Assembly: GCA_019313025.1 (NCBI GenBank)
Contig: JAFDCA010000483.1
Span: 1-21,274 of the forward strand
Origin: Deltaproteobacteria bacterium
Lineage (GTDB): Bacteria; Desulfobacterota; Desulfobacteria; Desulfobacterales; UBA11574
Direction: 5' to 3'
Length of the DNA stretch: 21,274 nt
Of this stretch, positions 14,219 to 21,274 are shown one piece after another. A program made the translations under genes and the position numbers. The notes under the pieces are model-generated. The model saw nothing but the letters and a program-made list of their open reading frames with translations. It made no database searches and had not been told where the DNA came from. Numbering within the stretch: the first letter of the stretch is position 1; every line of letters begins with the position of its first letter.

Positions 14219-16295
14219 GGCTTAACTTTACCTTTCCAATAGCCTTAAAGCCGATATCACTCAAAAGCTCACTTTGAGATAATACCATTAATGAGGGTAC
14301 AAAGTATTCTATCATCTTTCTCAAATGTCTTCTAATTAAGGGTGTCGTTAAAAGAATCGGTTGAATATTCTTAGACATGGCTTTTTCCGCTTCCTGTTTG
14401 ATCGAAGAAATAATCGAATCTGCAATCTTCGGATCAACTGATAGATATGAACCGTGTTCTGTTTTTTGTATTCCTTTTAGAAGAATGTCCTCAACATCTT
14501 GAGACATGGTTATCAATTTTAAATAGCCATCTTCCCCTATATGTGGGCTGATAAAGGATCTTGACATTTTGTTTCTCACATACTCGGTTAACAAATCAGG
14601 ATCCTTTGTCATTGGAGCACAATCGGCAAGTGTTTCAACGATTGTCAAAAGGTCCCTTATTGATATGCGTTCTTCCAGAAGATTTTGTAATACTTTTTGA
14701 ACAGCCCCTAAAGAAAGAAGATTCGGGACAAGTTCTTCAACTGCCTTAGGATACATTTTGCTGAGATTATCCAGAAGATTTTGAACTTCTTGTCTACCTA
14801 ATAATTCTGAAGCATGTTTTCGTAGAACCTCTGTCAGATGGGTAGCCATGATCGTTGCATCATCAACAACTGTATAACCCGCAAGTTTGGCCTCTTCTTT
14901 TCTTACTTCCGGTATCCAGACTGCTGGTATGTTGAATGCTGGCTCCTTTGTTTTTATTCCTTCTATTTTCCTTGTAGCATCTCCTGGATCCATCGCCAGA
15001 TAATGATTCACCATCAATTCAGCTCCGGCAATCTTAACACCCTTTAAAATAATCTGATATTCGGATGAATTCAGTTGCAAATTATCTCTGATATGAATTG
15101 GCGGAATAACCATGCCCATTTCTATAGCAAACTGACGTCTTATTGAACGAACCCTATCGAGAAATTTTCCCCCCTGCTCTCTATCCACCAAAGCAATGAG
15201 ACCATATCCTACTTCCAGCTCAAGGGGATCAATCACCAGTAGATGTTCCACAGGTTCCGGACCTTCATCGATCGCTTCCTTCTTTTTTACTTCAATCTCT
15301 TCATCTTTTAATCGCTCTTTTTTCTTTCCAAACACAAAAACGCTTATCCCAATGATAACCGAAATCATAATAAAGGGGATATGCGGCAAACCTGGTATGA
15401 GACCGAAACAAAAGACGGTTAATGCTGAAAGATAGATTGCCTTTGGATAATTGGAAAATTGTTTTCCAAAATCCTTTCCCATGGTTCCCTCTGAAGCCGC
15501 CCTGCTGACAACAATTCCAGCCGCCGTGGATATGATGAGTGCCGGAATCTGAGATACTAAACCATCGCCCACTGTTAAAAGTGTATAGTTATGAGCGGCG
15601 TTCATAACGGACATCTTTTTCTGAAGTACCCCGATAATAAATCCGCCGATGATATTAATAATAGTGATTATAATTCCAGCAATAGCATCTCCTCTAACAA
15701 ATTTAGCAGCACCATCCATAGATCCATGGAATTCGGCCTCCCTTGCAATGGTCATTCTGCGTTCTTTTGCCTCGTCTTCATCAATCAGACCAGCGTTGAG
15801 ATCCGCATCAATACTCATCTGTTTGCCTGGCATACCATCCAGTGTAAACCGAGCAGCAACTTCGGCAATCCTGGTGGCACCCTTCGTAATTACTACAAAA
15901 TTAACAATGACCAGAATAATAAATACAATCATACCGACAACGTAATTTCCACCGACCACGAAACTGCCAAACGACTTAATAACCCTTCCTGCAGCCAGGG
16001 CGCCTTCGTTGCCATGCAAAAGTATCAATCTTGTTGACGCGACATTGAGAGACAACCTGAAAAGGGTCGTCACAAGAAGTAACGGAGGAAATATGAAAAA
16101 ATCCAGAGGCTTGAGCGTATACATGGCGATTAAAAGAATTGTTATGGCAATAGTGATGTTCAATGCCAAAAGAAAGTCCAATAGTATAGAAGGTACTGGT
16201 ATTATCATTACCACTAGGATAGTGACCACACCAATGACCGTCATTATTTCACTAGCAGATGCGGAATTGGCTTTTGATCGTATAACCTGTTCCAT
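14208..16295 (-). CDS. flhA: FlhA flagellar export gate protein
   Basis: The large export-gate subunit, forming a nonameric ring with a cytoplasmic docking platform. The protein is 695 residues, the usual length. Hydrophobic helices fill roughly residues 18-320, starting IMTVIGVVTILVVMIIPVP. The FHIPEP family motif RFTLDGMPGKQMSIDADLN is at 149-167. The cytoplasmic part starts near 340 and holds VIDPLELEVGYGLIALVD and the RSIRRQFAIEMGMVIPPIHIRDN pattern. The ATG at 16295 has a GGGA site. It lies 22 bases after flhB and overlaps flhF by 11. Confidence 0.98.
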   Translation of the reverse strand: MEQVIRSKANSASASEIMTVIGVVTILVVMIIPVPSILLDFLLALNITIAITILLIAMYTLKPLDFFIFPPLLLVTTLFRLSLNVASTRLILLHGNEGALAAGRVIKSFGSFVVGGNYVVGMIVFIILVIVNFVVITKGATRIAEVAARFTLDGMPGKQMSIDADLNAGLIDEDEAKERRMTIAREAEFHGSMDGAAKFVRGDAIAGIIITIINIIGGFIIGVLQKKMSVMNAAHNYTLLTVGDGLVSQIPALIISTAAGIVVSRAASEGTMGKDFGKQFSNYPKAIYLSALTVFCFGLIPGLPHIPFIMISVIIGISVFVFGKKKERLKDEEIEVKKKEAIDEGPEPVEHLLVIDPLELEVGYGLIALVDREQGGKFLDRVRSIRRQFAIEMGMVIPPIHIRDNLQLNSSEYQIILKGVKIAGAELMVNHYLAMDPGDATRKIEGIKTKEPAFNIPAVWIPEVRKEEAKLAGYTVVDDATIMATHLTEVLRKHASELLGRQEVQNLLDNLSKMYPKAVEELVPNLLSLGAVQKVLQNLLEERISIRDLLTIVETLADCAPMTKDPDLLTEYVRNKMSRSFISPHIGEDGYLKLITMSQDVEDILLKGIQKTEHGSYLSVDPKIADSIISSIKQEAEKAMSKNIQPILLTTPLIRRHLRKMIEYFVPSLMVLSQSELLSDIGFKAIGKVKLSHAG

Positions 16296-16317
16296 CTAAA
16301 TTCCCTTAAGTATATGT

Positions 16318-17397
16318 TTATGATACGCCATATGCATATTTTGACTTTAACCTATAAATATAAGCCAATACCTCGGCAACCGTTTGATAGAGTGCCGGTG
16401 GTATCTCCTGACCTACCTCAACCAACGAGTATATATTTCGAGCGAGTTCCTTATTCTCTAAAATTGGGATTCCATGTTCTGAAGCGACATCTTTAATCTT
16501 CTCGGCTATTTTTCTCGATCCTTTTGCGATTAACTTCGGTGCATTCATGGTCGTACTATCATACTTTAAAGCAACTGCAAGATGTGTTGGGTTGGTAATA
16601 ACGACGTCGGCCTCAGGAACATCCTGCATCATCCTTTTTCTGGCCATCTCCATCTGAATGCTTTTTATTCTTGATTTAATCAAAGGATCGCCTTCCGACT
16701 TTTTAAACTCATCCTTTACTTCTTGTTTGGTCATCTTAATTCTTTTTTCAAATTCCCACTTCTGGAATGCGTAGTCGATAACGACCAAGACAATCATCGC
16801 CAATGAACATCGAATAAAAATCTTAAAAAATATTTTGAGGATATAAACGAAAATTAAATTAAGCTCCATATCTCCAAGGAGAGCAAAATTTTTCATCTCA
16901 CCTTTTACCGTAAGAAACGCCACCCCACCCACAAGGGTTAGTTTTAACAAGGATTTGAATAACTCCATGAAAGACTGTTTGGAAAAAAGCCTTCCAAACC
17001 CTTTGATAGGGTCTATTTTTGATAGTTTCGGGGTAATCGATTCACCGGAAAAAATAAAGCCCACTTGCATGATATTCGATAGAATCGCTGTAACAAATAT
17101 GGCGGCAAAAAGTGGGGAGAGCAAGATGATAAACCGGCCAATAATATTTTGAGCAAATTTTAAACACTCAGAAACATTAAAACTATGTATATCAGATAGA
17201 GAAAATGCTCCCTTCATAATAATCTGTATATGGTTGTACATAAATGATCCAAAAAGAGATAATGAGATCAAAGCGGCAAGGAGTACAGCCATCGAAGGCA
17301 ATTCCTTGCTTTTTGCCACCTCACCCTTTTCTTTAAGCTCCTGCCTTTTTTTGGGCGTAGGTTGCTCGGTTTTTTCTTCAAAACTCTCTTCAGCCAT
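16318..17397 (-). CDS. flhB: FlhB export gate/substrate-switch protein
   Basis: An export-gate component whose self-cleavage switches specificity from rod/hook to filament parts. The 359-residue protein starts MAEESFEEKTEQPTPKKRQELKEKG, the classical FlhB N-terminus. Four hydrophobic segments follow (around 35-55, 85-115, 150-165, 180-210). The autocleavage site NPTH is at 269-272, in VVITNPTHLAVALKYD. The C-terminal domain ends VGQEIPPALYQTVAEVLAYIY. It lies three bases after fliR. The window also carries fhlB, a homologue of this final domain. Confidence 0.98.
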   Translation of the reverse strand: MAEESFEEKTEQPTPKKRQELKEKGEVAKSKELPSMAVLLAALISLSLFGSFMYNHIQIIMKGAFSLSDIHSFNVSECLKFAQNIIGRFIILLSPLFAAIFVTAILSNIMQVGFIFSGESITPKLSKIDPIKGFGRLFSKQSFMELFKSLLKLTLVGGVAFLTVKGEMKNFALLGDMELNLIFVYILKIFFKIFIRCSLAMIVLVVIDYAFQKWEFEKRIKMTKQEVKDEFKKSEGDPLIKSRIKSIQMEMARKRMMQDVPEADVVITNPTHLAVALKYDSTTMNAPKLIAKGSRKIAEKIKDVASEHGIPILENKELARNIYSLVEVGQEIPPALYQTVAEVLAYIYRLKSKYAYGVS

Positions 17398-17400
17398 TTT

Positions 17401-18195
17401 TTATATCCTAAATAATCGCATAGTATTTACCAGCATGGGACCAAGATCTCCGAGATATGTCTCCATAAAATTCAAAAGCACATTTAACGACACACCAAAG
17501 AATAAGAGGCCGATAGTGATTTGAACCGGGAAAGCTACGATCATGATATTCATTTGGGGAATAAACTTTACAATCAACCCAAAAGCTAAATTGGTAAATA
17601 AAAGAGCGGCAATTGCAGGCGCTCCAATTTTTACGGCAATAGCGAACATATCTCCATATATGGGAATAATTTTACTAAACATTTTAAGATTTAAGCCTAA
17701 TGAGCCGAGATGTATAATCTCAAAACTTTCCCTTACAGCACTTAGCAATATATGGTGTCCATTTAACAAAAGGAAGAAAACCATGGCTACAAGATATGCC
17801 ATATTTGCAAGAATCGAAATTTGGGCACCGCTTTGAGGATCTATGATGTTTGTAATCGCAAAACCTGTTTGAAAACCAACCATCTGTCCCATCATTCTTA
17901 TCCCCTCAAAAAATACAAGAACCAATAGTCCCAGAATCATGCCGATGATAAATTCTGATAAAATTAATTGGACCATCCCAAATATTGTGGGAGGAAATTC
18001 GACCATTTTTGTGTTGATCACAGGAAAGAGAATTATGGTAATCACAAAAGCCATCCCTGCCTTTGCCAACATGGGGATAACCCTTGCATTGAAGAAAGGA
18101 AGCATCTGAAAAATGATACTGACTCTAATCAGAATAAGGAAAAAAGTCTTAAATTCTTTATAAGGTATGGACAGTATATCCACTGCTTTCTCCAT
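17401..18195 (-). CDS. fliR: FliR export gate protein
   Basis: A membrane subunit of the FliPQR export gate. The 264-residue protein is almost entirely hydrophobic with six or so membrane segments. FliR patterns include FFLILIRVSIIFQMLPFF near the N-terminus, FFEGIRMMGQMVGFQTGFAI in the middle, and FTNLAFGLIVKFIPQMNIMIVAFPVQI. It begins at an ATG that shares one base with the fliQ stop (TAATG), so it is translated by coupling. Confidence 0.97.
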   Translation of the reverse strand: MEKAVDILSIPYKEFKTFFLILIRVSIIFQMLPFFNARVIPMLAKAGMAFVITIILFPVINTKMVEFPPTIFGMVQLILSEFIIGMILGLLVLVFFEGIRMMGQMVGFQTGFAITNIIDPQSGAQISILANMAYLVAMVFFLLLNGHHILLSAVRESFEIIHLGSLGLNLKMFSKIIPIYGDMFAIAVKIGAPAIAALLFTNLAFGLIVKFIPQMNIMIVAFPVQITIGLLFFGVSLNVLLNFMETYLGDLGPMLVNTMRLFRI

Positions 18196-18464
18196 TATCT
18201 TATATAGTATGGTATCTGATTTATCGTTGTCATCGTAAAGTGCATAAGTTGTTCAAGCATCCAGCTGGCAAAGAACAAAAGTGCAATCAATACGATCAAA
18301 ATCTTCGGTACAAATGTTAATGTCATCTCCTGGATTTGAGTAACCGCTTGAAAAATACTTATCGCAAGTCCCACAAGAAGTCCTAAAATAAGCATGGGCA
18401 TTGATACCAGTATGGTTACTTTTATGGCTTCCTGTGCAAAATTTACAACAAATTCCGGAGTCAT
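18195..18464 (-). CDS. fliQ: FliQ export gate protein
   Basis: A small two-helix subunit of the export gate. At 89 residues the length is typical. It starts MTPEFVVNFAQEAIKVTILVSMPMLILGLLVGLAISIFQAVTQIQEMTLTFVPKI, with the conserved FQA-TQIQE-TL-FVPKI motif. The first hydrophobic helix is at about 14-37 and the second at about 55-75. It lies two bases after fliP and shares one base with fliR. Confidence 0.97.
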   Translation of the reverse strand: MTPEFVVNFAQEAIKVTILVSMPMLILGLLVGLAISIFQAVTQIQEMTLTFVPKILIVLIALLFFASWMLEQLMHFTMTTINQIPYYIR

Positions 18465-18466
18465 TT

Positions 18467-19264
18467 TTACCCACCCACAAAACTATTTACCATAGAACCT
18501 ACGATTATATTCCAACCATCAACCAAAACAAACAGCATAAGTTTAAACGGCAATGATACCATTATTGGCGGCAGCATCATCATACCCATGCTGAGCAGAA
18601 CACTTGCCACAACCATATCTATGATCAAAAATGGCACAAATAGAACAAATCCGATAATAAAGGCCGTTTTCAGTTCACTTATTACAAAGGCAGGAATAAG
18701 AATCGACGTTGGAATATCATCTTCATTTTTAGGTTTATTTATCTTTGCCATTTTAATAAATAAGGATAGATCTTTCTCCCGTGTCTGTTTGAACATAAAG
18801 TTACGAATAGGATTTATAGCTGCCTTTAATGCAATTTCCTGAGATATCTCCTCATGAAGGTATGGCTGTAAAGCATTATTATTAATTTTCTGCCAAATCG
18901 GCATCATAATAAAAAAGGTTAAAAACAAAGCAAGCCCGGCAATAATTTGGTTAGATGGTGTTTGTTGTGTTCCCACCGCTTGTCTTAAAAAAGAAAATAC
19001 AACAGCGATTCTCGTAAAAGATGTCATAAGAATCAGAATAGCCGGTGCCAGGGTGAGAATTGTTAGTAAAAAGACGATTTGAAGTAATACGGAAACATCA
19101 CCGGGATCTCCACCTCTTTCTATTCCGAAACGAAATGAGGGCAATATAAAATCTTCGGCGAAAGCATTTTCCAAAAATATTAAATAAATAGATATTGTAA
19201 ATAAAAGGACAATTAATTGTCTTCTCTTATTACTATGAATTAATCCCTTGATAGTTTTCAACAT
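18467..19264 (-). CDS. fliP: FliP export gate protein
   Basis: A core pore subunit of the export gate. The 265-residue protein has an N-terminal signal-like helix (about 18-36) ending LENAFA, and then the FliP motifs LLTILTLAPAILILMTSFTRIAVVFSFLRQAVGTQQTPSNQ, LFLTFFIMMPIW, and PAFVISELKTAFIIGFVLFVPFLIIDMVVASVLLSMGMMMLPP. The start at 19264 overlaps fliO by 32 bases and lacks a strong ribosome site. No better ATG is in frame before the mature part, so the exact start is the least certain point. Confidence 0.96.
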   Translation of the reverse strand: MLKTIKGLIHSNKRRQLIVLLFTISIYLIFLENAFAEDFILPSFRFGIERGGDPGDVSVLLQIVFLLTILTLAPAILILMTSFTRIAVVFSFLRQAVGTQQTPSNQIIAGLALFLTFFIMMPIWQKINNNALQPYLHEEISQEIALKAAINPIRNFMFKQTREKDLSLFIKMAKINKPKNEDDIPTSILIPAFVISELKTAFIIGFVLFVPFLIIDMVVASVLLSMGMMMLPPIMVSLPFKLMLFVLVDGWNIIVGSMVNSFVGG

Positions 19265-19559
19265 ACTCTACAATACCATTTCCCTCTTTGTAACCGCCAT
19301 TGAGCTTGGTCAAAAAGTTAATGTTGCCGGGTGTAATGCCGACGACAATTCTTTCACCCGATATCTCTATGACTTCAACTCTCTCCTTTGGTGATAGATA
19401 CAGCGATGATACGACTTTTATAATTAATTCTCCCTTGCCCTTTCCCTTTGGCGACATAAATTTCTTCATCGTGTAAAGCACAACAACCAAAACACCAAGC
19501 ACAATAAAAAGCATCGCGATTGTCTTAAGTCCAGTGTTTATTAATTCGGGTTCAATCAT
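19233..19559 (-). CDS. fliO: FliO export apparatus assembly protein
   Basis: Helps FliP assemble into the gate. The 108-residue protein has one N-terminal membrane helix (about 13-30, TIAMLFIVLGVLVVVLYTMK). A basic stretch (FMSPKGKGKG) follows, and then the cytoplasmic FliO pattern IKVVSSLYLSPKERVEVIEISGERIVVGITPGNINFL. The short size is normal for FliO. It lies 19 bases after fliN, and its end is overlapped by the start of fliP. Confidence 0.93.
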   Translation of the reverse strand: MIEPELINTGLKTIAMLFIVLGVLVVVLYTMKKFMSPKGKGKGELIIKVVSSLYLSPKERVEVIEISGERIVVGITPGNINFLTKLNGGYKEGNGIVEYVENYQGINS

Positions 19560-19578
19560 CCATCACACCGTCACTTTT

Positions 19579-19917
19579 TTAACCCAAGGATTTAACCCTT
19601 TCGGTAGGATTAATAATATCGGACACCCTTATTCCGAATTTTTCATCCAGAATGACAACTTCACCTTTAGCAACCAACTTTTTGTTTACATATATATCTA
19701 GTGGTTCACCAACCTGTTTTGACAGCTCGATAATGGATCCCTGTCCCAACTGTAGCAGTTCGTTTATGGGCATCTTGACTTTACCCAATTCAACGGTAAC
19801 ATCCAGAGGAATGTCAAGGATAAGGTCCATATCACACTTCCCATTATTGCATGATTCTTCATTTTGTATTTTTGTACTGTTATTTTCTTCTTTTAATTCT
19901 TCATTTACGTCAGCCAT
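19579..19917 (-). CDS. fliN: FliN motor switch protein
   Basis: A C-ring base protein that takes part in switching. The 112-residue protein has a short acidic/Asn N-terminus (about 1-30), followed by the SpoA-type C-ring domain LILDIPLDVTVELGKVKMPINELLQLGQGSIIELSKQVGEPLDIYVNKKLVAKGEVVILDEKFGIRVSDI, a textbook FliN sequence. The ATG at 19917 has AGGAG six bases upstream. It lies nine bases after fliM. Confidence 0.98.
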   Translation of the reverse strand: MADVNEELKEENNSTKIQNEESCNNGKCDMDLILDIPLDVTVELGKVKMPINELLQLGQGSIIELSKQVGEPLDIYVNKKLVAKGEVVILDEKFGIRVSDIINPTERVKSLG

Positions 19918-19926
19918 GTTGTGCTC

Positions 19927-20898
19927 CTATTCAAGTCTATCAATTATTTTTACAGCCTTTTTCTTATTGCATGCCCCTGGAAATCCTTTAAATTTTGGGA
20001 TATTTTCCACATTAATAACAACTGAATTGCCCAAATTTTGATCAAGCATTATTACGTCATTAACTTTCATATTCAAGAGATCTGAACCATTTATTTTCGC
20101 CATTCCCATGGTACAACTCAATTCTACACTCGTCTCCATTATTTTTTCCTGAATATATTTTTTCCAGCCATGATCTATTTCCATTTTTTCGCTTCGAAAT
20201 TTATTTTTAAGTTTTTCCTTTATAGGCTTAATGCTGGAATAAGGAATACAGATGGTGATAAAACCATTACCATTCTCAAGCTGTACTTCAAATTTATTTA
20301 CAATGACTAAATCGTCAGGAGTTCCGATACCAACAAACTGAGGATCCATTTCCGATCGAACAAATACAGCATGTATTTCGTAAACATCTGACCAGGCTTT
20401 CTGAAAATCGTTCAAAATAATCTTAACGATTTTTTCAACAATTTTGGTTTCAATCTTTGTAAATAGCCTTCCTTCGAGTTTTACATGACTTACACCTTTT
20501 CCACCAAACAAACTGTCAACAAATGAAAATACCAGAGGACCCTCCAAAACGATAAGTGAAAATCCTCTTAAAGGTTCAATACTAAATATATTAAGGCTTG
20601 ACGGCATGGGAAGAGAGAGGCAAAATTCGCTAAACTTAACCGTCTCGGTAGAAGTTAAATTGACATCTATAACAGACCTGCTGGCAACCTGAAGATCTGT
20701 TCTTAAGAGACCTACAATTCTTTCATTTATAATTCCAAGAGCTGGCAACCTAAGATGTACCGGACCTGCCGGCATACTAAAGTCATATGCTTCTACCGAT
20801 TGAGCTTCATTGCTAAGATCTGTTTCGGTTTCGACTTTGCCTTCGGTAATTCCGTTAAGTAGAGAGTCAACTTCGTCCTGTGATAAAATATTTCCCAT
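19927..20898 (-). CDS. fliM: FliM motor switch protein
   Basis: The C-ring switch protein that binds phosphorylated CheY. The 323-residue length is normal. The N-terminal CheY-binding peptide LSQDEVDSLLNGI lies at 5-17. The CheC-like middle part shows RLPALGIINERIVGLLRTDL and the FGGKG motif (VDSLFGGKG). The C-terminal SpoA-like FliN-fold part reads VELSCTMGMAKINGSDLLNMKVNDVIML. It ends KFKGFPGACNKKKAVKII, as FliM usually does. It lies seven bases after fliL. Confidence 0.98.
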   Translation of the reverse strand: MGNILSQDEVDSLLNGITEGKVETETDLSNEAQSVEAYDFSMPAGPVHLRLPALGIINERIVGLLRTDLQVASRSVIDVNLTSTETVKFSEFCLSLPMPSSLNIFSIEPLRGFSLIVLEGPLVFSFVDSLFGGKGVSHVKLEGRLFTKIETKIVEKIVKIILNDFQKAWSDVYEIHAVFVRSEMDPQFVGIGTPDDLVIVNKFEVQLENGNGFITICIPYSSIKPIKEKLKNKFRSEKMEIDHGWKKYIQEKIMETSVELSCTMGMAKINGSDLLNMKVNDVIMLDQNLGNSVVINVENIPKFKGFPGACNKKKAVKIIDRLE

Positions 20899-20905
20899 AT
20901 CTCAC

Positions 20906-21274
20906 CTATTGCACAACAAATTCCGTAAAATAAATTCTGCGTACAATTCCATCACCCAGAATCTGCTTCATCCTTGATAAAAGCGCCTGTTTCAATTCAA
21001 GCTTACCTTCCATTGTATTGATCTCTTTTAAAGTTTGGCTTGAAAGTAAAAGCAAGATGGTATCTCTGAGCTGTGGAATATGATTTTCGATAAGCATTTT
21101 ATGTTCTTCTTTTTCAACTTCCAGTTGAATCGTAACTTTCAAGTACCTTTTGCCAACGCCTTTATGGTCCAATAGATTAACGACAAAAGACATCAGCGGA
21201 CAGATAATACTCACTTTTTCCGTTTTATTGGCGTCAGCTTTTTCTTCTTTTCCTTTTCTATAACTGCTATATCC
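20906..21274 (-). CDS. fliL: FliL motor-associated protein (5' partial)
   Basis: An inner-membrane protein around the stator that supports torque or switching. The reading frame is open to the right window edge, so only the C-terminal 122 codons are seen and the membrane helix lies outside. The visible part begins in a Lys/Glu/Ala-rich linker (KGKEEKADANKTEKV), then LMSFVVNLLD and KRYLKVTIQLEVEKEE. It ends ALLSRMKQILGDGIVRRIYFTEFVVQ, the standard FliL end (VYFTEFVxQ). A GTG at 21214 is in frame but lies inside the family domain, so it is not the start. It precedes fliM by seven bases as in most flagellar operons. Confidence 0.95.
   Translation of the reverse strand, partial: GYSSYRKGKEEKADANKTEKVSIICPLMSFVVNLLDHKGVGKRYLKVTIQLEVEKEEHKMLIENHIPQLRDTILLLLSSQTLKEINTMEGKLELKQALLSRMKQILGDGIVRRIYFTEFVVQ

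Noticed and set aside
15591..16037. 148-codon open frame on the plus strand
   Set aside because: It lies wholly antisense to flhA, has no ribosome site, and its composition (Asn/Ser-rich, no domain) is that of a shadow frame.

Overview
The window is one 21-kb block of flagellar genes, all on the minus strand and packed with overlaps or gaps of a few bases. Transcription runs from the right edge (fliL) to the left edge (fliW). The DNA is AT-rich by eye. Three features together point to a Gram-negative, polarly flagellated member of the Desulfobacterota/Deltaproteobacteria, perhaps Desulfobacterales-like: L and P rings (flgH, flgI), flhF-flhG, and sigma54-type control combined with a csrA-fliW pair. 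A DUF2802 gene, a stand-alone FlhB C-terminal homologue and a FlgJ without a muramidase domain fit the same group. The taxonomic call is inference.

Right part (21274-10902, early/export and regulatory genes): partial fliL, the switch proteins fliM and fliN, the export gate fliO-fliP-fliQ-fliR-flhB-flhA, the polar placement and number regulators flhF and flhG, the flagellar sigma factor fliA, and a second FliL-like membrane protein. A perfect extended -10 box sits between flhF and flhG.

Middle (10901-8544): a 197-bp gap holds three back-to-back hairpins ending in a T-run. It is followed by a short lysine-rich protein of unknown function, a DUF2802 membrane/coiled-coil protein, a FliK-like hook-length protein, and FhlB, a homologue of the FlhB cytoplasmic domain without the NPTH self-cleavage site.

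Left part (8543-1, rod, ring, hook-junction and late genes): a 238-bp gap with a near-consensus sigma54 promoter and an upstream perfect dyad precedes flgF-flgG-flgA-flgH-flgI-flgJ. A sigma28-like -10 box then precedes flgN-flgK-flgL-csrA-fliW. This gives a plausible cascade: an early export/switch operon that also makes FliA; a sigma54 step for the distal rod and rings; then a sigma28 step for hook-filament junction proteins. CsrA and FliW would be made at the point where they tune flagellin translation.

Most of the window is ordinary flagellar biology. The least explained parts are the hairpin element at 10752-10838, the lysine-rich protein after it, the second FliL-like gene and the stand-alone FhlB.
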